Origin: Synergistaceae bacterium
GTDB taxonomy: Bacteria; Synergistota; Synergistia; Synergistales; Synergistaceae
DNA length: 64,000 nt
Direction of reading: 5' to 3'
Assembly (NCBI GenBank): GCA_030523725.1
Contig: JAUNHV010000002.1
Coordinates: forward strand, 124,001-188,000
The notes beneath the pieces are model-generated. The model did no database searches. It was given only the letters and a program-made list of their open reading frames with translations, and was not told the DNA's origin. Positions 1-9,781 of the stretch are shown here, in pieces; within the stretch, counting starts at the first letter, position 1, and every line of letters starts with the position of its first letter. The translations under genes and the position numbers were made by a program.

Positions 1-1326
1 TTGATTGAGAAAGGACTTGCCTATGTTGATGACCAAAGTTATGAGGAAATAAAGCAGGGGCGTGGCACCTTAAAAACACCTGGTGTGAATTCACCATTTC
101 GTGACAGAAGCGTCACAGAAAACATGGATTTGTTTCACAGAATGGCTGCTGGTGAATTTGAAGAGGGACAAAAGGTCCTTCGTGCAAAAATAGATATGGC
201 ATCAAACAACATGAATTTCAGAGATCCAATAATCTATCGTATTTTGAAAAGAGCACATCATAGAACCGGTAGCAAGTGGAATGTTTATCCAATGTATGAC
301 TTCGCTCATGGCTTTGAGGATGCAATAGAGGGTGTTACTCATTCAATTTGCACTTTGGAATTTGAAGACCATAGGCCACTTTATAATTGGTTTATAGATC
401 ATGTTTCCGTTCCACATAAGCCACACCAATATGAATTTGCTAGGTTGAATTTGACCTATACACTAATGAGCAAAAGAAAGCTGTTAGAGCTAGTTAGCCT
501 TGGCATTGTGGATGGATGGGACGATCCGAGAATGCCAACAATTTGTGGATATAGACGTCGAGGGTACACGCCTGCATCCTTACGTCGTTTTACGCAAGAA
601 ATAGGTGTTGCAAAATCAGACAGCCTTGTAGAAGTTGAGCTTATGCAACACATTTTGCGCGAAGAGTTGAACAAAACTTCAACTCGTGCAATGTGTGTGA
701 AGCATCCATTAAAGGTTACCTTAACAAACTGGGATGACGATTTTATTGATACCTTTGTTGCTGTGAATAATCCAGAAGATGCAGAGGCTGGAACACACGA
801 AATTCACATCGGCAAGACTGTTTATATTGAGCGAGAAGACTTTATGGAAGATCCTGTTAAAGGATTTTTCCGCCTTGCACCAGGACGTGAAGTTCGCTTA
901 AAGTATGCCTATGTTATTAAGTGTGATGAAGTTGTGAAGGACGAAGCAGGAAATGTCGTTGAATTGCTTTGCTCTTGTGATATGGCTACAAGAGGTGGTG
1001 ACACGCCAGATGGTAGAAAGATTAAAGGCACATTGCACTGGGTCTCCGGATGTGATGCAGTGCCAGTTACGCTCAATATTTACGATCATCTTTTTACATT
1101 AAAGAATATGGCGGATATGGAAGAAGGGCGTGATTATAAGGATTACCTTAATCCTAATTCACTTGTTGTGGAAAATGCACTAGCAGAGCCAATGCTTGCT
1201 ACGGCAAAGCCGCTAGACAAATTTCAGTTTTTACGCCACGGATATTTCTGTTGTGACAAAACAAGCACAAAGGAAAAACCTGTGTTTAATCTCACAGTTG
1301 GTCTGAAAGACAGCTGGAAAAAATAG
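1..1326 (+). CDS. glnS: Glutaminyl-tRNA synthetase, 5' end missing
   Basis: Charges tRNA-Gln with glutamine in the cytoplasm. The 441 visible residues match the bacterial GlnRS core: the NSPFRDRS and KIDMAS stretches, the YPMYDFAHG region, the class I signature LMSKRKL at about residue 155, then WDDPRMPT and the RRRGYT helix, followed by the two C-terminal anticodon-binding beta-barrels. The family is about 550 residues long, so roughly the first 110, including the HIGH motif, lie before the window. The TTG at base 1 is therefore an internal Leu codon and not a start. The gene ends with TAG just before the transaldolase promoter. Identification is firm. Confidence 0.96.
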   Translation: MIEKGLAYVDDQSYEEIKQGRGTLKTPGVNSPFRDRSVTENMDLFHRMAAGEFEEGQKVLRAKIDMASNNMNFRDPIIYRILKRAHHRTGSKWNVYPMYDFAHGFEDAIEGVTHSICTLEFEDHRPLYNWFIDHVSVPHKPHQYEFARLNLTYTLMSKRKLLELVSLGIVDGWDDPRMPTICGYRRRGYTPASLRRFTQEIGVAKSDSLVEVELMQHILREELNKTSTRAMCVKHPLKVTLTNWDDDFIDTFVAVNNPEDAEAGTHEIHIGKTVYIEREDFMEDPVKGFFRLAPGREVRLKYAYVIKCDEVVKDEAGNVVELLCSCDMATRGGDTPDGRKIKGTLHWVSGCDAVPVTLNIYDHLFTLKNMADMEEGRDYKDYLNPNSLVVENALAEPMLATAKPLDKFQFLRHGYFCCDKTSTKEKPVFNLTVGLKDSWKK

Positions 1327-1347
1327 CGATAGAATTACTTTTGTTTC

Positions 1348-1376
1348 TTGACGGTAATGCTTAATTGGTGTATCAT
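1348..1376 (+). promoter_or_regulatory. Sigma-70-type promoter for transaldolase
   Basis: TTGACG at 1348-1353 and TATCAT at 1371-1376 are separated by exactly 17 bp, 50 bp before the transaldolase start. This fits a housekeeping promoter. It suggests the transaldolase is transcribed separately from glnS. Confidence 0.65.
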
Positions 1377-1426
1377 CTTGCTAGATGTTAATAAAATAAA
1401 TTGTCACAGAAAGGATGATTTTAGTC

Positions 1427-2080
1427 ATGAAGTTTTTTCTAGACACAGCAAACTTTGAAGAAATTAAAGAGGCATATGGTTGGGGCGTTATTGCTGGTGT
1501 TACCACAAACCCTTCCCTTGTTTCCAAAGAGGGCAACATTGACTTTTACGCAAGAGTAAAAGAGATTGCTGACTATGTTCAGGGACCAACCAGCGCAGAA
1601 GCAACATCGATGGAAAAAGATGTTCTTTTAAAGCAGGCTCTTGAAATCGCAGCGTTGTCACCAAATATTGTTGTAAAAATTCCGTGCTACCCAGATGGAC
1701 TTGGTGTTGTCAAAGAGCTTTCGAAGAAGGGAATCAAGACGAACGTTACACTTATCTTCTCAGCAAACCAGGCAGTTTTGGCTGCAGCGGCTGGTGCAAC
1801 TTATGTTAGCCCATTTGTTGGCAGACTTGATGATATCAGCGAAGATGGCATTCGTCTCATTGAGGACGTCAAGGAAGCATTCATCATGGGTGGAAATGAT
1901 ACAAAAATAATTGCAGCAAGTCTCCGTCACCCAGCACACGTTTTAGCATGTGCAAAGGCTGGTGCAGACTATGGCACAGTTCCATTCAAGGTTTTGAAAC
2001 AGCTCTTCAATCATCCTTTGACGGCAAAGGGAATTGATCAGTTCAATGCTGACTGGGCAAAATTCCTTGCAGCAAAATAA
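1427..2080 (+). CDS. tal: Transaldolase, short (TalC/FSA-like) type
   Basis: Moves a dihydroxyacetone unit between sugar phosphates in the non-oxidative pentose phosphate pathway; the transketolase at 59644 would be its partner. The 217-residue single domain starts MKFFLDTAN, has the TTNPSL motif near residue 28, and carries the Schiff-base lysine in the VVKIPC segment near residue 85. The length fits the short TalC/fructose-6-phosphate-aldolase-like subfamily and not the roughly 320-residue form. I chose ATG 1427 over the in-frame ATG at 1415 because the AAAGGA ribosome-binding site lies just before 1415 and is correctly spaced only for 1427. Whether it acts as transaldolase or fructose-6-phosphate aldolase cannot be told by eye. 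Confidence 0.9.
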   Translation: MKFFLDTANFEEIKEAYGWGVIAGVTTNPSLVSKEGNIDFYARVKEIADYVQGPTSAEATSMEKDVLLKQALEIAALSPNIVVKIPCYPDGLGVVKELSKKGIKTNVTLIFSANQAVLAAAAGATYVSPFVGRLDDISEDGIRLIEDVKEAFIMGGNDTKIIAASLRHPAHVLACAKAGADYGTVPFKVLKQLFNHPLTAKGIDQFNADWAKFLAAK

Positions 2081-2111
2081 TATAAAGCATAATTATTTAT
2101 AAAAACTTAAA

Positions 2112-2140
2112 AACGGCCAACGTTTGTTGGTCGTTTTTTT
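2112..2140 (+). terminator. Rho-independent terminator after transaldolase
   Basis: An inverted repeat (ACGGCCAAC / GTTGGTCGT, loop GTTT) is followed by seven T residues. It separates the transaldolase transcript from the kdsC-pepA-recD2 run. Confidence 0.88.
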
Positions 2141-2168
2141 ATTATCGCTCCAAAGCAATTTTATGTAG

Positions 2169-2174
2169 TATAAT
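2169..2174 (+). promoter_or_regulatory. Probable -10 box upstream of kdsC-like gene
   Basis: A perfect TATAAT at 2169-2174 lies 32 bp before the ATG at 2206 and after a terminator. No good -35 hexamer is visible 17 bp upstream. Confidence 0.45.
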
Positions 2175-2205
2175 AGCAGCGTGAAATATTTTTGGGGTGA
2201 CACAA

Positions 2206-2853
2206 ATGGCAAACAAAATTTTTATTTCGTCTTGTGATGAATCTTTTTTGAAATTTGTAGTTTCAAAATTTGGTGAAGGCGGCGAATACTTTGTAACAGA
2301 CACTGTAATTAAGGAAATTGGAGAAACAGAAGCAGAAGAATTAGAAAAGAAGTTAATAGGAAATAACTATTTTGCTGACAGTAAGAAAATCAAAATTCTT
2401 TTGACCGACTGTGATGGTTGCCTTACGGATGCTGGCTTGTATTACACAGAAAATGGTGACGAAATAAAAAAGTTTAACGCACATGATGGCATGGCATTCA
2501 ATATGCTAAGAAGTGCTGGTGTAATCTGTGGAATCGTGACTGGTGAAATACGAGAGTTAAACACACGTCGTGCCAAAAAATTACAATTAGATATCTGCTA
2601 CGGTGGAATTAAAGACAAGCTTTCTGCAGTAAAGGAAATTGCGAAAGATTATAATTGCACGTTAGATGAAATTTGTTACATAGGTGACGACATAAACGAT
2701 ACAGAAGTGTTGCAGAATGTCGGTTTTGCTTGTTGCCCTGCGGATGCATGCTCCGAAGTGCTTTCTGTTGCTGGTTACATTGCAACAAAAGCAGGTGGAG
2801 CTGGTGTTATCCGTGAAATTGCAGAATTGATTTTAAAAAACAAAAATAAATAA
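2206..2853 (+). CDS. kdsC: KdsC-like HAD phosphatase (Kdo-8-phosphate phosphatase family)
   Basis: Likely removes phosphate from 3-deoxy-D-manno-octulosonate 8-phosphate, a step in making the Kdo of lipopolysaccharide. HAD motif I is at residues 67-75 (TDCDGCLTD, nucleophile Asp68, acid/base Asp70). KdsC-type HDGMAF and TGE segments follow, and the motif IV acidic cluster GDDIND is near residue 162. The protein is 215 residues; usual KdsC proteins are about 170-190. The extra length is an N-terminal stretch of about 60 residues that I do not recognise. ATG 2206 was preferred to GTG 2197 because that GTG is inside the GGGGTGA ribosome-binding site. No other LPS gene is nearby. An alternative is a nonulosonate-phosphate phosphatase of the same family. 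Confidence 0.8.
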   Translation: MANKIFISSCDESFLKFVVSKFGEGGEYFVTDTVIKEIGETEAEELEKKLIGNNYFADSKKIKILLTDCDGCLTDAGLYYTENGDEIKKFNAHDGMAFNMLRSAGVICGIVTGEIRELNTRRAKKLQLDICYGGIKDKLSAVKEIAKDYNCTLDEICYIGDDINDTEVLQNVGFACCPADACSEVLSVAGYIATKAGGAGVIREIAELILKNKNK

Positions 2854-2880
2854 AATTTATAGACTAACGAGGTAAGCATA

Positions 2881-4329
2881 ATGAACATTTTCGCCAAAAA
2901 CGAAACAAATCAAAAATTTGCTGCACATGGATTTTTACTTGATAAAAATCTTATACTTCCAAGTCAGTTGGATAACGCATTAGCCACGAAATTAAAGACT
3001 ATTTTTTTGGCAGAGCAATTCAATGGTCTTGAGGACGAATTTTTAACTGTTCCTACAGAAGATGGACTTTTTGTCTTTGCAGGGCTTGGTGAAAAAAGAG
3101 AAAATTCTGATACGGATGTGTTGCGTATTGCTGCTTACAAAGTTGCACGTTTCGTTGCAGAAAGTGGGCGCAACAATCTTGAGCTCTTTGTTCCATGTCT
3201 TGATGATACTTCGTCAATAGCGGTAGTAGAGGGTGTAGCTCTGGCAAATTACAGATTTAATAAATACAAAAGTGAGCCAAAAGACAACAAGGAAAAGTTT
3301 ACGGAGCTTGAAAACGTTGTTATCTATGGCATTGATGAGAGCATAATTCCCTATGCTCTTGCTTCTGTTGAAGCACAGAATTTTGCCAGAAACATTGCTA
3401 ATGAACCTGGTAACTCAATTCATCCAGAAGAATTAGCACAGATTGCTCAAGATTTGGCGCAAGAATATAACTTAAAATGTGAAATTTGGGACGAAAATAG
3501 AATCATAAAAGAAAACCTCGGCGCATTTTATGCCGTTGGCAAAGGGAGTGCTTCTCAGCCACGCCTTATTCACCTTACATATGAGCCAAGCAGTTACAAA
3601 AAACATTTAGCACTTGTTGGAAAAGGTATTACATTTGATACGGGTGGTCTTGACTTAAAACCATCTGGCTATATGCTTACCATGAAAGGTGACAAAACGG
3701 GAGCTTGCGTTGTGCTTGGTGTTATTAAGTCAATAGCAGAAATGAAGCTGCCTGTTAAAGTGTCATTGTTCATTGCTGCTGCAGAGAATATGCCGGGTGC
3801 TGACTCTTATCACCCAGATGATATTTTGACGGCTAGGAATGGTAAAACAATAGAGGTGAATAACACTGATGCAGAAGGTCGTTTGACACTTGCCGACGCA
3901 TTGTGCCTTGCCTGCGAGCAGAAACCTGATCTCGTTATTGACATTGCGACACTAACTGGTGCTTGTGCTGTGGCACTTGGTTCAACAACAAGTGGGCTTT
4001 TCTCCAATAATGGCAAATTAGCGGAGCAAATTTTGTCTGCTTCGGTAAAAACTGGAGAATCTTTCTGGAGACTTCCAATGACAGATAAGCACTTGAAAAA
4101 GCAATTAGAAAGCAAATTTGCTGATCTTTCAAATTGTGGTGAGCGTTATGGCGGAGCTATTACAGCTGCATTGTTCCTGCAAGAGTTTGTTACGGAAGGC
4201 ACACCATGGGCACACCTCGATATTGCTGGGGCAGATTTTGTAAAATCACCGTACGATTATTATACCTGTGGCGCTACTGCATTTGGCGCAAGAACAATTT
4301 TTGCTTTGGCAAATGAATTAGCAAAATAG
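2881..4329 (+). CDS. pepA: Leucyl aminopeptidase, M17 family
   Basis: Cytosolic metallo-aminopeptidase that releases N-terminal residues from peptides; useful to a peptide- or amino-acid-fermenting cell. It is 482 residues long, normal for the family. The C-terminal catalytic domain shows the metal-binding KGITFDTGG segment near residue 247 and the M17 signature NTDAEGRL near residue 328. The variable N-terminal domain spans about residues 1-150. It starts 27 bp after kdsC with an ACGAGGTAAGC ribosome-binding site and probably shares its transcript. Some M17 enzymes also bind DNA; nothing here indicates that. Confidence 0.95.
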   Translation: MNIFAKNETNQKFAAHGFLLDKNLILPSQLDNALATKLKTIFLAEQFNGLEDEFLTVPTEDGLFVFAGLGEKRENSDTDVLRIAAYKVARFVAESGRNNLELFVPCLDDTSSIAVVEGVALANYRFNKYKSEPKDNKEKFTELENVVIYGIDESIIPYALASVEAQNFARNIANEPGNSIHPEELAQIAQDLAQEYNLKCEIWDENRIIKENLGAFYAVGKGSASQPRLIHLTYEPSSYKKHLALVGKGITFDTGGLDLKPSGYMLTMKGDKTGACVVLGVIKSIAEMKLPVKVSLFIAAAENMPGADSYHPDDILTARNGKTIEVNNTDAEGRLTLADALCLACEQKPDLVIDIATLTGACAVALGSTTSGLFSNNGKLAEQILSASVKTGESFWRLPMTDKHLKKQLESKFADLSNCGERYGGAITAALFLQEFVTEGTPWAHLDIAGADFVKSPYDYYTCGATAFGARTIFALANELAK

Positions 4330-4351
4330 CGAAACAAAAAATAGAAATTAG

Positions 4352-6634
4352 ATGCAAAGGCAGTTGTTAGAAGAAGAAAATACAATATCTCTGCGAGGTT
4401 CATTAGAGCGAATTGTTTACCACAATGATGAAAGCAATTATTCTGTCTTGAGCCTCAAGGTTAGCAAACATGCAGACCTTGTTACAGCAGTCGGCATTTT
4501 GCCAAATCCTGTACTAGGTGAATTTATGATGTTGAGCGGTGCATGGGTTGATAATCCTCGTTTTGGTATGCAGTTTAGTTTTACCAAGGCAGAAGCATCA
4601 TTGCCTACAACACTTACTGGTCTTGAAAAATATCTTGCCTCTGGTTTTATTAAGGGAGTTGGAGTGGCAACTGCTGCAAAAATTGTAAATGCTTTTGGTG
4701 AAGATACTATCAATGTGCTTGACAATGAGCCAGAAAGGTTGCGTGAAGTTACCGGTCTAAGCGTGAAAAAAGCACAGGAAATTGCGACTGCTTGGAGTGA
4801 AAAACAGGACGAGCGACGCATAATGGTATTCCTGCAAAGTTGGGGTCTTGGTACCGGATACGCTAGCCGAATTTTTAAGCAATACGGAGCTGATACAATA
4901 GAAATATTAAAAGCAAATCCATATCGCCTAACTCAGGAAGTTTGGGGAATAGGCTTTGCTATTGCGGATAAAATTGCTGCATCAATGGGGGTTGCCCTCA
5001 CTGCACCAGAGCGTGTATCTGCAGGTGTTGCCTTTGCCCTCAATGAATTTGTGGCACAGGGCCATGTCTTTGCCCCAAAGGAAAAACTTTTGGTACGGAC
5101 GGCGGAGCTTTTGGGCATTTCAGCAGATATCGTGGAAGAGGGGCTAGAATTAGCGCGCCTTGAAGAAAACGTCATAGTTGAGGATTATATAAACTCTGAC
5201 GAAGAGGCCAATGAAGAGGATAAACAAATAGAGTCGGCAGTATATCTTCCAGCCTTTCATTATTCAGAAGTAAAGAGTGCGGAAAATTTAGCTGCACTTG
5301 TTGCCTCACCTTTTCAGATGCAGTTTGTGAATTTCGAGCAATATTTGCCTGCTTTGGAGCAGGATATGGGGCTAACATTGGCGGAAACACAGAAAGAAGC
5401 AATAAAAACAGCTCTTGCTTCAAAGGTTATGGTGATAACCGGTGGACCTGGAACTGGCAAAACTACGATAATTCGCGCTGTGCAAAAATTAAAAGAATAT
5501 GCTGGATTTAAGGTGGCACTTGCCGCACCAACTGGCAGAGCTGCAAAAAGAATGAGCGAGGCTACAGGTTGTGGGGCAAAGACAATCCATAGATTACTGG
5601 AGTGTCAGGGCACGGCAGATGTGGGGCTTAACTTCTTGCGTGATGACAAAAATCCTCTTGATTTTGACCTCATCATTTTGGATGAAGCTTCGATGATAGA
5701 TCAGGTTCTGTTTCATCATATATTAAAGGCTATAAGAAAGGAAGCTAGCCTAATTCTTGTTGGAGATATAAATCAACTTCCATCTGTTTCTTCGGGGAAT
5801 GTTTTGGAAGATGTTATCGACTCTGGAATTTGCCCTGTTGTCAGGCTGAATCAGATTTTTCGTCAAGGAAAAGAAAGTCGAATAATTACAAATGCCCACA
5901 TGATAAATAATGGTGAAATGCCAAACTTGCAAAATTTAAGAGACAGCGATTTTTATTTTATAGAGACAACGAGCGAAAATGACCAGTTTATACCAGAAGA
6001 GGAACAAAAGGCAGAAACGGAAAGGCGTACGCTAGATGTAATAAAGCGTCTTGTTACACAGAACATTCCTCGCACATTTGGTTTTGATCCATTAAAGGAT
6101 ATTCAAGTTCTTTGCCCAATGCACAATGGAATAACTGGAACAAAGCGGCTAAATATAGAGCTTCAACAGGTCTTGAACAGAAATGGTGGCGAGGGCATAG
6201 AGCGTTTCGGCTTTCGTTACAAGATCGGTGACAAGGTTATGCAGATAAAAAATAATTATGATAAGGATATCTATAACGGTGACATTGGCATAATTACCGA
6301 AATTGATATGCAGGATAAAATGATGCTTGTTTCCACCGACTCAGGGGACGTCTGTTACGAGTTTACTGAGCTTGATGAGCTAGCCCCAGCCTATGCAATT
6401 TCTGTTCATAAGAGTCAGGGCTCAGAATACCCCGTTTGTATTGTCCCATTATTGACACAACACTACATAATGTTACAAAGAAATTTGCTCTATACTGCAG
6501 TAACAAGAGGCAAAAAATTAGTTGTGCTTGTGGGGTCAAAGAAAGCACTTGCTATTGCTGTTTCCAACAACCAAACCAAGGTGCGTTGGACGAGGCTAAA
6601 GGAAAGGCTTCAAACCTACATGAACAATCATTAA
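4352..6634 (+). CDS. recD2: RecD2-type 5'-3' DNA helicase
   Basis: SF1B helicase acting in DNA repair without RecBC. The N-terminal 75 residues form an OB-like domain (LRGSLERIVYHN). Helix-hairpin-helix repeats follow at about 90-200, then the motor with Walker A GGPGTGKTT near residue 364, DEASMID (motif II) near 444 and the UvrD-like C-terminal motif VHKSQGSEYP near 685. At 760 residues it matches RecD2, whose long N-terminal region distinguishes it from E. coli RecD. It follows pepA by 22 bp with no terminator. The ribosome-binding site is weak, so translation may be low or coupled. Confidence 0.94.
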   Translation: MQRQLLEEENTISLRGSLERIVYHNDESNYSVLSLKVSKHADLVTAVGILPNPVLGEFMMLSGAWVDNPRFGMQFSFTKAEASLPTTLTGLEKYLASGFIKGVGVATAAKIVNAFGEDTINVLDNEPERLREVTGLSVKKAQEIATAWSEKQDERRIMVFLQSWGLGTGYASRIFKQYGADTIEILKANPYRLTQEVWGIGFAIADKIAASMGVALTAPERVSAGVAFALNEFVAQGHVFAPKEKLLVRTAELLGISADIVEEGLELARLEENVIVEDYINSDEEANEEDKQIESAVYLPAFHYSEVKSAENLAALVASPFQMQFVNFEQYLPALEQDMGLTLAETQKEAIKTALASKVMVITGGPGTGKTTIIRAVQKLKEYAGFKVALAAPTGRAAKRMSEATGCGAKTIHRLLECQGTADVGLNFLRDDKNPLDFDLIILDEASMIDQVLFHHILKAIRKEASLILVGDINQLPSVSSGNVLEDVIDSGICPVVRLNQIFRQGKESRIITNAHMINNGEMPNLQNLRDSDFYFIETTSENDQFIPEEEQKAETERRTLDVIKRLVTQNIPRTFGFDPLKDIQVLCPMHNGITGTKRLNIELQQVLNRNGGEGIERFGFRYKIGDKVMQIKNNYDKDIYNGDIGIITEIDMQDKMMLVSTDSGDVCYEFTELDELAPAYAISVHKSQGSEYPVCIVPLLTQHYIMLQRNLLYTAVTRGKKLVVLVGSKKALAIAVSNNQTKVRWTRLKERLQTYMNNH

Positions 6635-6743
6635 TTTATTTTTTGGCAATTTGCGAATTTGAAATTTAGCAATTTAAAAATTGGTTATTTTTTTTAACTC
6701 AATATTAAAAAAAATGAAGAAAAATAGGGCAAAGTGGAATTTG

Positions 6744-6769
6744 AAACAAGCCTTTGCCTTGTTTTTTTT
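6744..6769 (+). terminator. Rho-independent terminator after recD2
   Basis: A seven-base-pair stem AAACAAG/CTTGTTT with loop CCTTTGC runs into a tract of eight T residues. It ends the kdsC-pepA-recD2 transcript. Its T tract overlaps the proposed promoter of the next gene. Confidence 0.7.
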
Positions 6770-6787
6770 GCCTAACAGGTGTAAAAT
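6759..6787 (+). promoter_or_regulatory. Promoter for the Lrp-family regulator
   Basis: TTGTTT at 6759-6764 and TAAAAT at 6782-6787 are 17 bp apart, 33 bp upstream of the ATG. The -35 box sits in the 3' arm of the recD2 terminator, so terminator and promoter are nested. Confidence 0.45.
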
Positions 6788-6819
6788 ACTGATTAAGATT
6801 AGGAACGTGGGGTGTAACC

Positions 6820-7284
6820 ATGGGAAAATTGATGGACAGCGTCGGATGCAAAATTTTAGAAATTTTGCAAGAAGAAGGAAGAGTTTCTTATAACGATCTT
6901 GCAACAAGGGTTGGTTTGTCTTCGCCTGCAGTTGCAGAAAGAATTAAAAGAATGGAAGATCAAGGAATCATACGGGGATATAGAGCTGTGGTAAATTATC
7001 CTGAAATAGGTTATGGCATTACTGTTTTTGTTCGTGTTGTTATTGCTGCAAACAAGATCCCAGAGCTTGAAGAACTTGCACAAAAAATTCCAGAGGTTAT
7101 AGAAACGCACCATGTTACGGGGACAGATGGCATGATATTAAAAGTAATATCTGGTAGTATGGAGCGACTTGAAGAAATTTTGCGTGAAATTGCTGCTTAT
7201 GGGAAAACAAACACATCTCTAGTGCTTTCTTCGCCAATAAATGGTAAGGTGGTTTACCCGCTAAACGTCAAACGAGAAAAATAA
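6820..7284 (+). CDS. Lrp/AsnC-family transcriptional regulator
   Basis: DNA-binding regulator that usually responds to an amino acid. The 154 residues contain an N-terminal helix-turn-helix (about 5-55; ILEILQEEGRVSYNDLATRVGLSS, with the recognition helix PAVAERIKRME) and a C-terminal RAM/AsnC effector domain (about 68-145), including the family's THHVTGTDG turn. Start ATG 6820 follows GTGGGGTG. The next genes (gyrA, psd) are not typical targets. The downstream iorAB genes for aromatic 2-oxoacid oxidation would be a plausible regulon, but that is inference. The ligand is unknown. Confidence 0.92.
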   Translation: MGKLMDSVGCKILEILQEEGRVSYNDLATRVGLSSPAVAERIKRMEDQGIIRGYRAVVNYPEIGYGITVFVRVVIAANKIPELEELAQKIPEVIETHHVTGTDGMILKVISGSMERLEEILREIAAYGKTNTSLVLSSPINGKVVYPLNVKREK

Positions 7285-7322
7285 AACGAACAAATTGATA
7301 AACGAGATATGGAGTTGTAATA

Positions 7323-9776
7323 ATGGATACAAATTCAAAACAGAGTGGACTTTTTGAAATAGGTAGAGTCATTAACCTTCCTGTTGAAGATGAAATAAAA
7401 ACTAGTTATCTAAACTATGCAATGAGTGTTATTATTGGTCGTGCTTTGCCTGATGCGCGTGACGGCTTGAAGCCGGTTCAACGCCGTGTGCTTTATGCAA
7501 TGCTTGAACTTGGTGTTCGCCATAATACAGCATTCAAAAAATCTGCTCGTATTGTTGGTGAAGCAATGGGTAAGTATCACCCACATGGTGACTCGTCAAT
7601 TTACGATACTATGGCAAGACTTACACAAGATTTCTCCATGAGATATCGCCTCGTTGATGGACAGGGTAACTTTGGTTCTATAGATGGTGACTCCCCTGCA
7701 GCTATGCGTTACACAGAGGCAAGACTTCATGCTATGGGTGAAGAAATGTTGGCAGATATCACAGAAGACACAGTTGATTGGATGCCGAATTTTGATGAAT
7801 CCTTGCAAGAGCCGGTAGTTCTTCCTTCAAAATTACCCAATTTGATTATAAATGGCACAACGGGTATTGCCGTTGGTATGGCCACAAATATGCCACCACA
7901 TAACCTTGGTGAAACGGTTGATGCATGTTGCGCTGTGCTAGATAATCCTAATATTGAATTAGGAGAGCTTATGCAATATATTCCAGGTCCAGACTTCCCA
8001 ACAGGTGGAATAATACTTGGCAGAGACGGAATAATTGATGCTTATCGCACTGGTCGTGGTAGAATTGTTGTTCGTGGTAGAACCGAGATTGAAGAAAAGG
8101 GTAAGAAAACTGCAATCGTTATAACGGAAATTCCGTATATGGTGAATAAAACTACCTTGATTGAAACGATTGCAAAGGGAGTCCAGACAGCTCAGATTGA
8201 TGGTGTCAGCGACCTTCGTGATGAATCTGATAGACATGGAATGAGAATTGTTGTTGAGCTTTCTCGTGATGCTGATCCAGCCTTGGTCTTGCGTCAACTT
8301 TATACAAGAACACAGCTTCAAAGTACATTTGGCGTTATTAATCTTGCTGTACTTGATGGAACGACTAAAGAACTTTCCTTGATGGATATGATAAATGTCT
8401 TTTTGAATCACAGGAGAGACGTTGTCCGTCGTCGAACAGAATTCCGTTTGAAAAAGGCAGAAGACAGACGTCATATTGTAGAGGGACTCTTAAAAGCTCT
8501 TGATGTTATTGATCAAGTTATAAAGATAATTCGTGGTAGTTCTACTGGCCAGGAAGCAAAAAATAATCTTGTTGAGCAGCTTGCTTTCAGTGAAATTCAG
8601 GCACAGGCAATTCTTGACATGAGGTTGCAGCGTCTTACTGGATTAGAAAGAGAAAAACTTGATACTGAGTTGGCTCAACTTTTGATGGATATTGAGCGTT
8701 ATAACAGCATCCTGTCAAGTAGCATAATCCTTGATTCTGTCATCAAGCAAGAACTTCAAGATTTAAAGAGTGCTTATAATGACAAACGTCGCACGGATAT
8801 TGAAAATGCTGTTGAAGAAACAACAGCTGATCAGCTTATTCCAGAAGAAAATATAGCTGTTACATTAACGCATGATGGCTACATCAGGCGTACTAACCTC
8901 GATGATTACCGTGTACAGCAGCGTGGAGGCAAGGGGGTAAAGGGAGCTCCTACTCGTGCGGAAGATATTATTTCCGCTGTGGCTACGACAACAACGCATC
9001 GTACACTTTACCTATTTACAACAAAGGGAAGAGTGTTTGGTGTTCGTGGCTTAAATCTTCCAGAACCAAAGACCGGTAAGGGCAAACTCATAGGTACAAT
9101 TGTTCCATTGGAAGAAAATGAAAAGGTTGTAGCATTAAAGGATAGTGATCTTGGTGGTGCAAAATATGTATTCTTCCTGACGAAGAATGGAACAGCAAAG
9201 CGCTTACCGATTGAAGAACTTGATGGTTTGAATAGAGCTGGTCGCCGTGTCCTCGGTATTGCTGATGGTGATAACATTGCATCTATTTGTTTTACGAATG
9301 GTGAGGATGAGCTACTCTTTACTACTGGACTGGGGCAAACTTTGCGAGTTGCAGAAGAGGAATTTAGACCACTCGGCAGAACTGCTCGTGGAGTACTTGG
9401 TATTAGACTTGATGATGGCGACTTTGTTGTTGGCTGTGATGTTGTTTCTGACAAACGAAAGGTGTTGTTTGTTTCAGAAAATGGCATAGGTAAGAGAACG
9501 AGCTATGAAGAGTTTACATGTCATCACAGGGGTGGTTTTGGTGTAAAAACTATGAAACTCAATGACAAGACGGGTAGTCTTGTTGGTGCTTGGGGTGTTG
9601 AAGAAGATCAAGAGCTTTTTGTAATTACGACTAAAGGTAGAATGGTTCGCATTGGCGCTTCTGAAATTTCTGTATTATCTCGTATTGCTACTGGTTATAC
9701 TGTTGTTTCACTTGATGAGGGAGACAGTGTTTGCGATGTAAGCATTATAGACAGCATGGAACAGATTGAGGATTAG
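7323..9776 (+). CDS. gyrA: DNA gyrase subunit A
   Basis: Breaks and rejoins DNA to introduce negative supercoils together with GyrB, which is not in this window. The 817 residues include the winged-helix breakage-reunion domain with catalytic Tyr at about 130 in RYTEARL, and a C-terminal six-bladed beta-pinwheel that begins with the GyrA box QRGGKGV near residue 533. The GyrA box separates it from ParC. The quinolone-resistance-determining segment reads [11 protein letters not shown]: the positions matching E. coli Ser83 and Asp87 are Ser and Asp, the unmutated state. It lies 38 bp after the regulator gene and may be read from the same promoter. Confidence 0.97.
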   Translation: MDTNSKQSGLFEIGRVINLPVEDEIKTSYLNYAMSVIIGRALPDARDGLKPVQRRVLYAMLELGVRHNTAFKKSARIVGEAMGKYHPHGDSSIYDTMARLTQDFSMRYRLVDGQGNFGSIDGDSPAAMRYTEARLHAMGEEMLADITEDTVDWMPNFDESLQEPVVLPSKLPNLIINGTTGIAVGMATNMPPHNLGETVDACCAVLDNPNIELGELMQYIPGPDFPTGGIILGRDGIIDAYRTGRGRIVVRGRTEIEEKGKKTAIVITEIPYMVNKTTLIETIAKGVQTAQIDGVSDLRDESDRHGMRIVVELSRDADPALVLRQLYTRTQLQSTFGVINLAVLDGTTKELSLMDMINVFLNHRRDVVRRRTEFRLKKAEDRRHIVEGLLKALDVIDQVIKIIRGSSTGQEAKNNLVEQLAFSEIQAQAILDMRLQRLTGLEREKLDTELAQLLMDIERYNSILSSSIILDSVIKQELQDLKSAYNDKRRTDIENAVEETTADQLIPEENIAVTLTHDGYIRRTNLDDYRVQQRGGKGVKGAPTRAEDIISAVATTTTHRTLYLFTTKGRVFGVRGLNLPEPKTGKGKLIGTIVPLEENEKVVALKDSDLGGAKYVFFLTKNGTAKRLPIEELDGLNRAGRRVLGIADGDNIASICFTNGEDELLFTTGLGQTLRVAEEEFRPLGRTARGVLGIRLDDGDFVVGCDVVSDKRKVLFVSENGIGKRTSYEEFTCHHRGGFGVKTMKLNDKTGSLVGAWGVEEDQELFVITTKGRMVRIGASEISVLSRIATGYTVVSLDEGDSVCDVSIIDSMEQIED

Positions 9777-9781
9777 CTAAA

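Noticed and set aside
7959-8474. Long antisense frame opposite gyrA (171 codons)
   Set aside because: It follows the third-position pattern of gyrA, has no ribosome-binding site and resembles no protein family.
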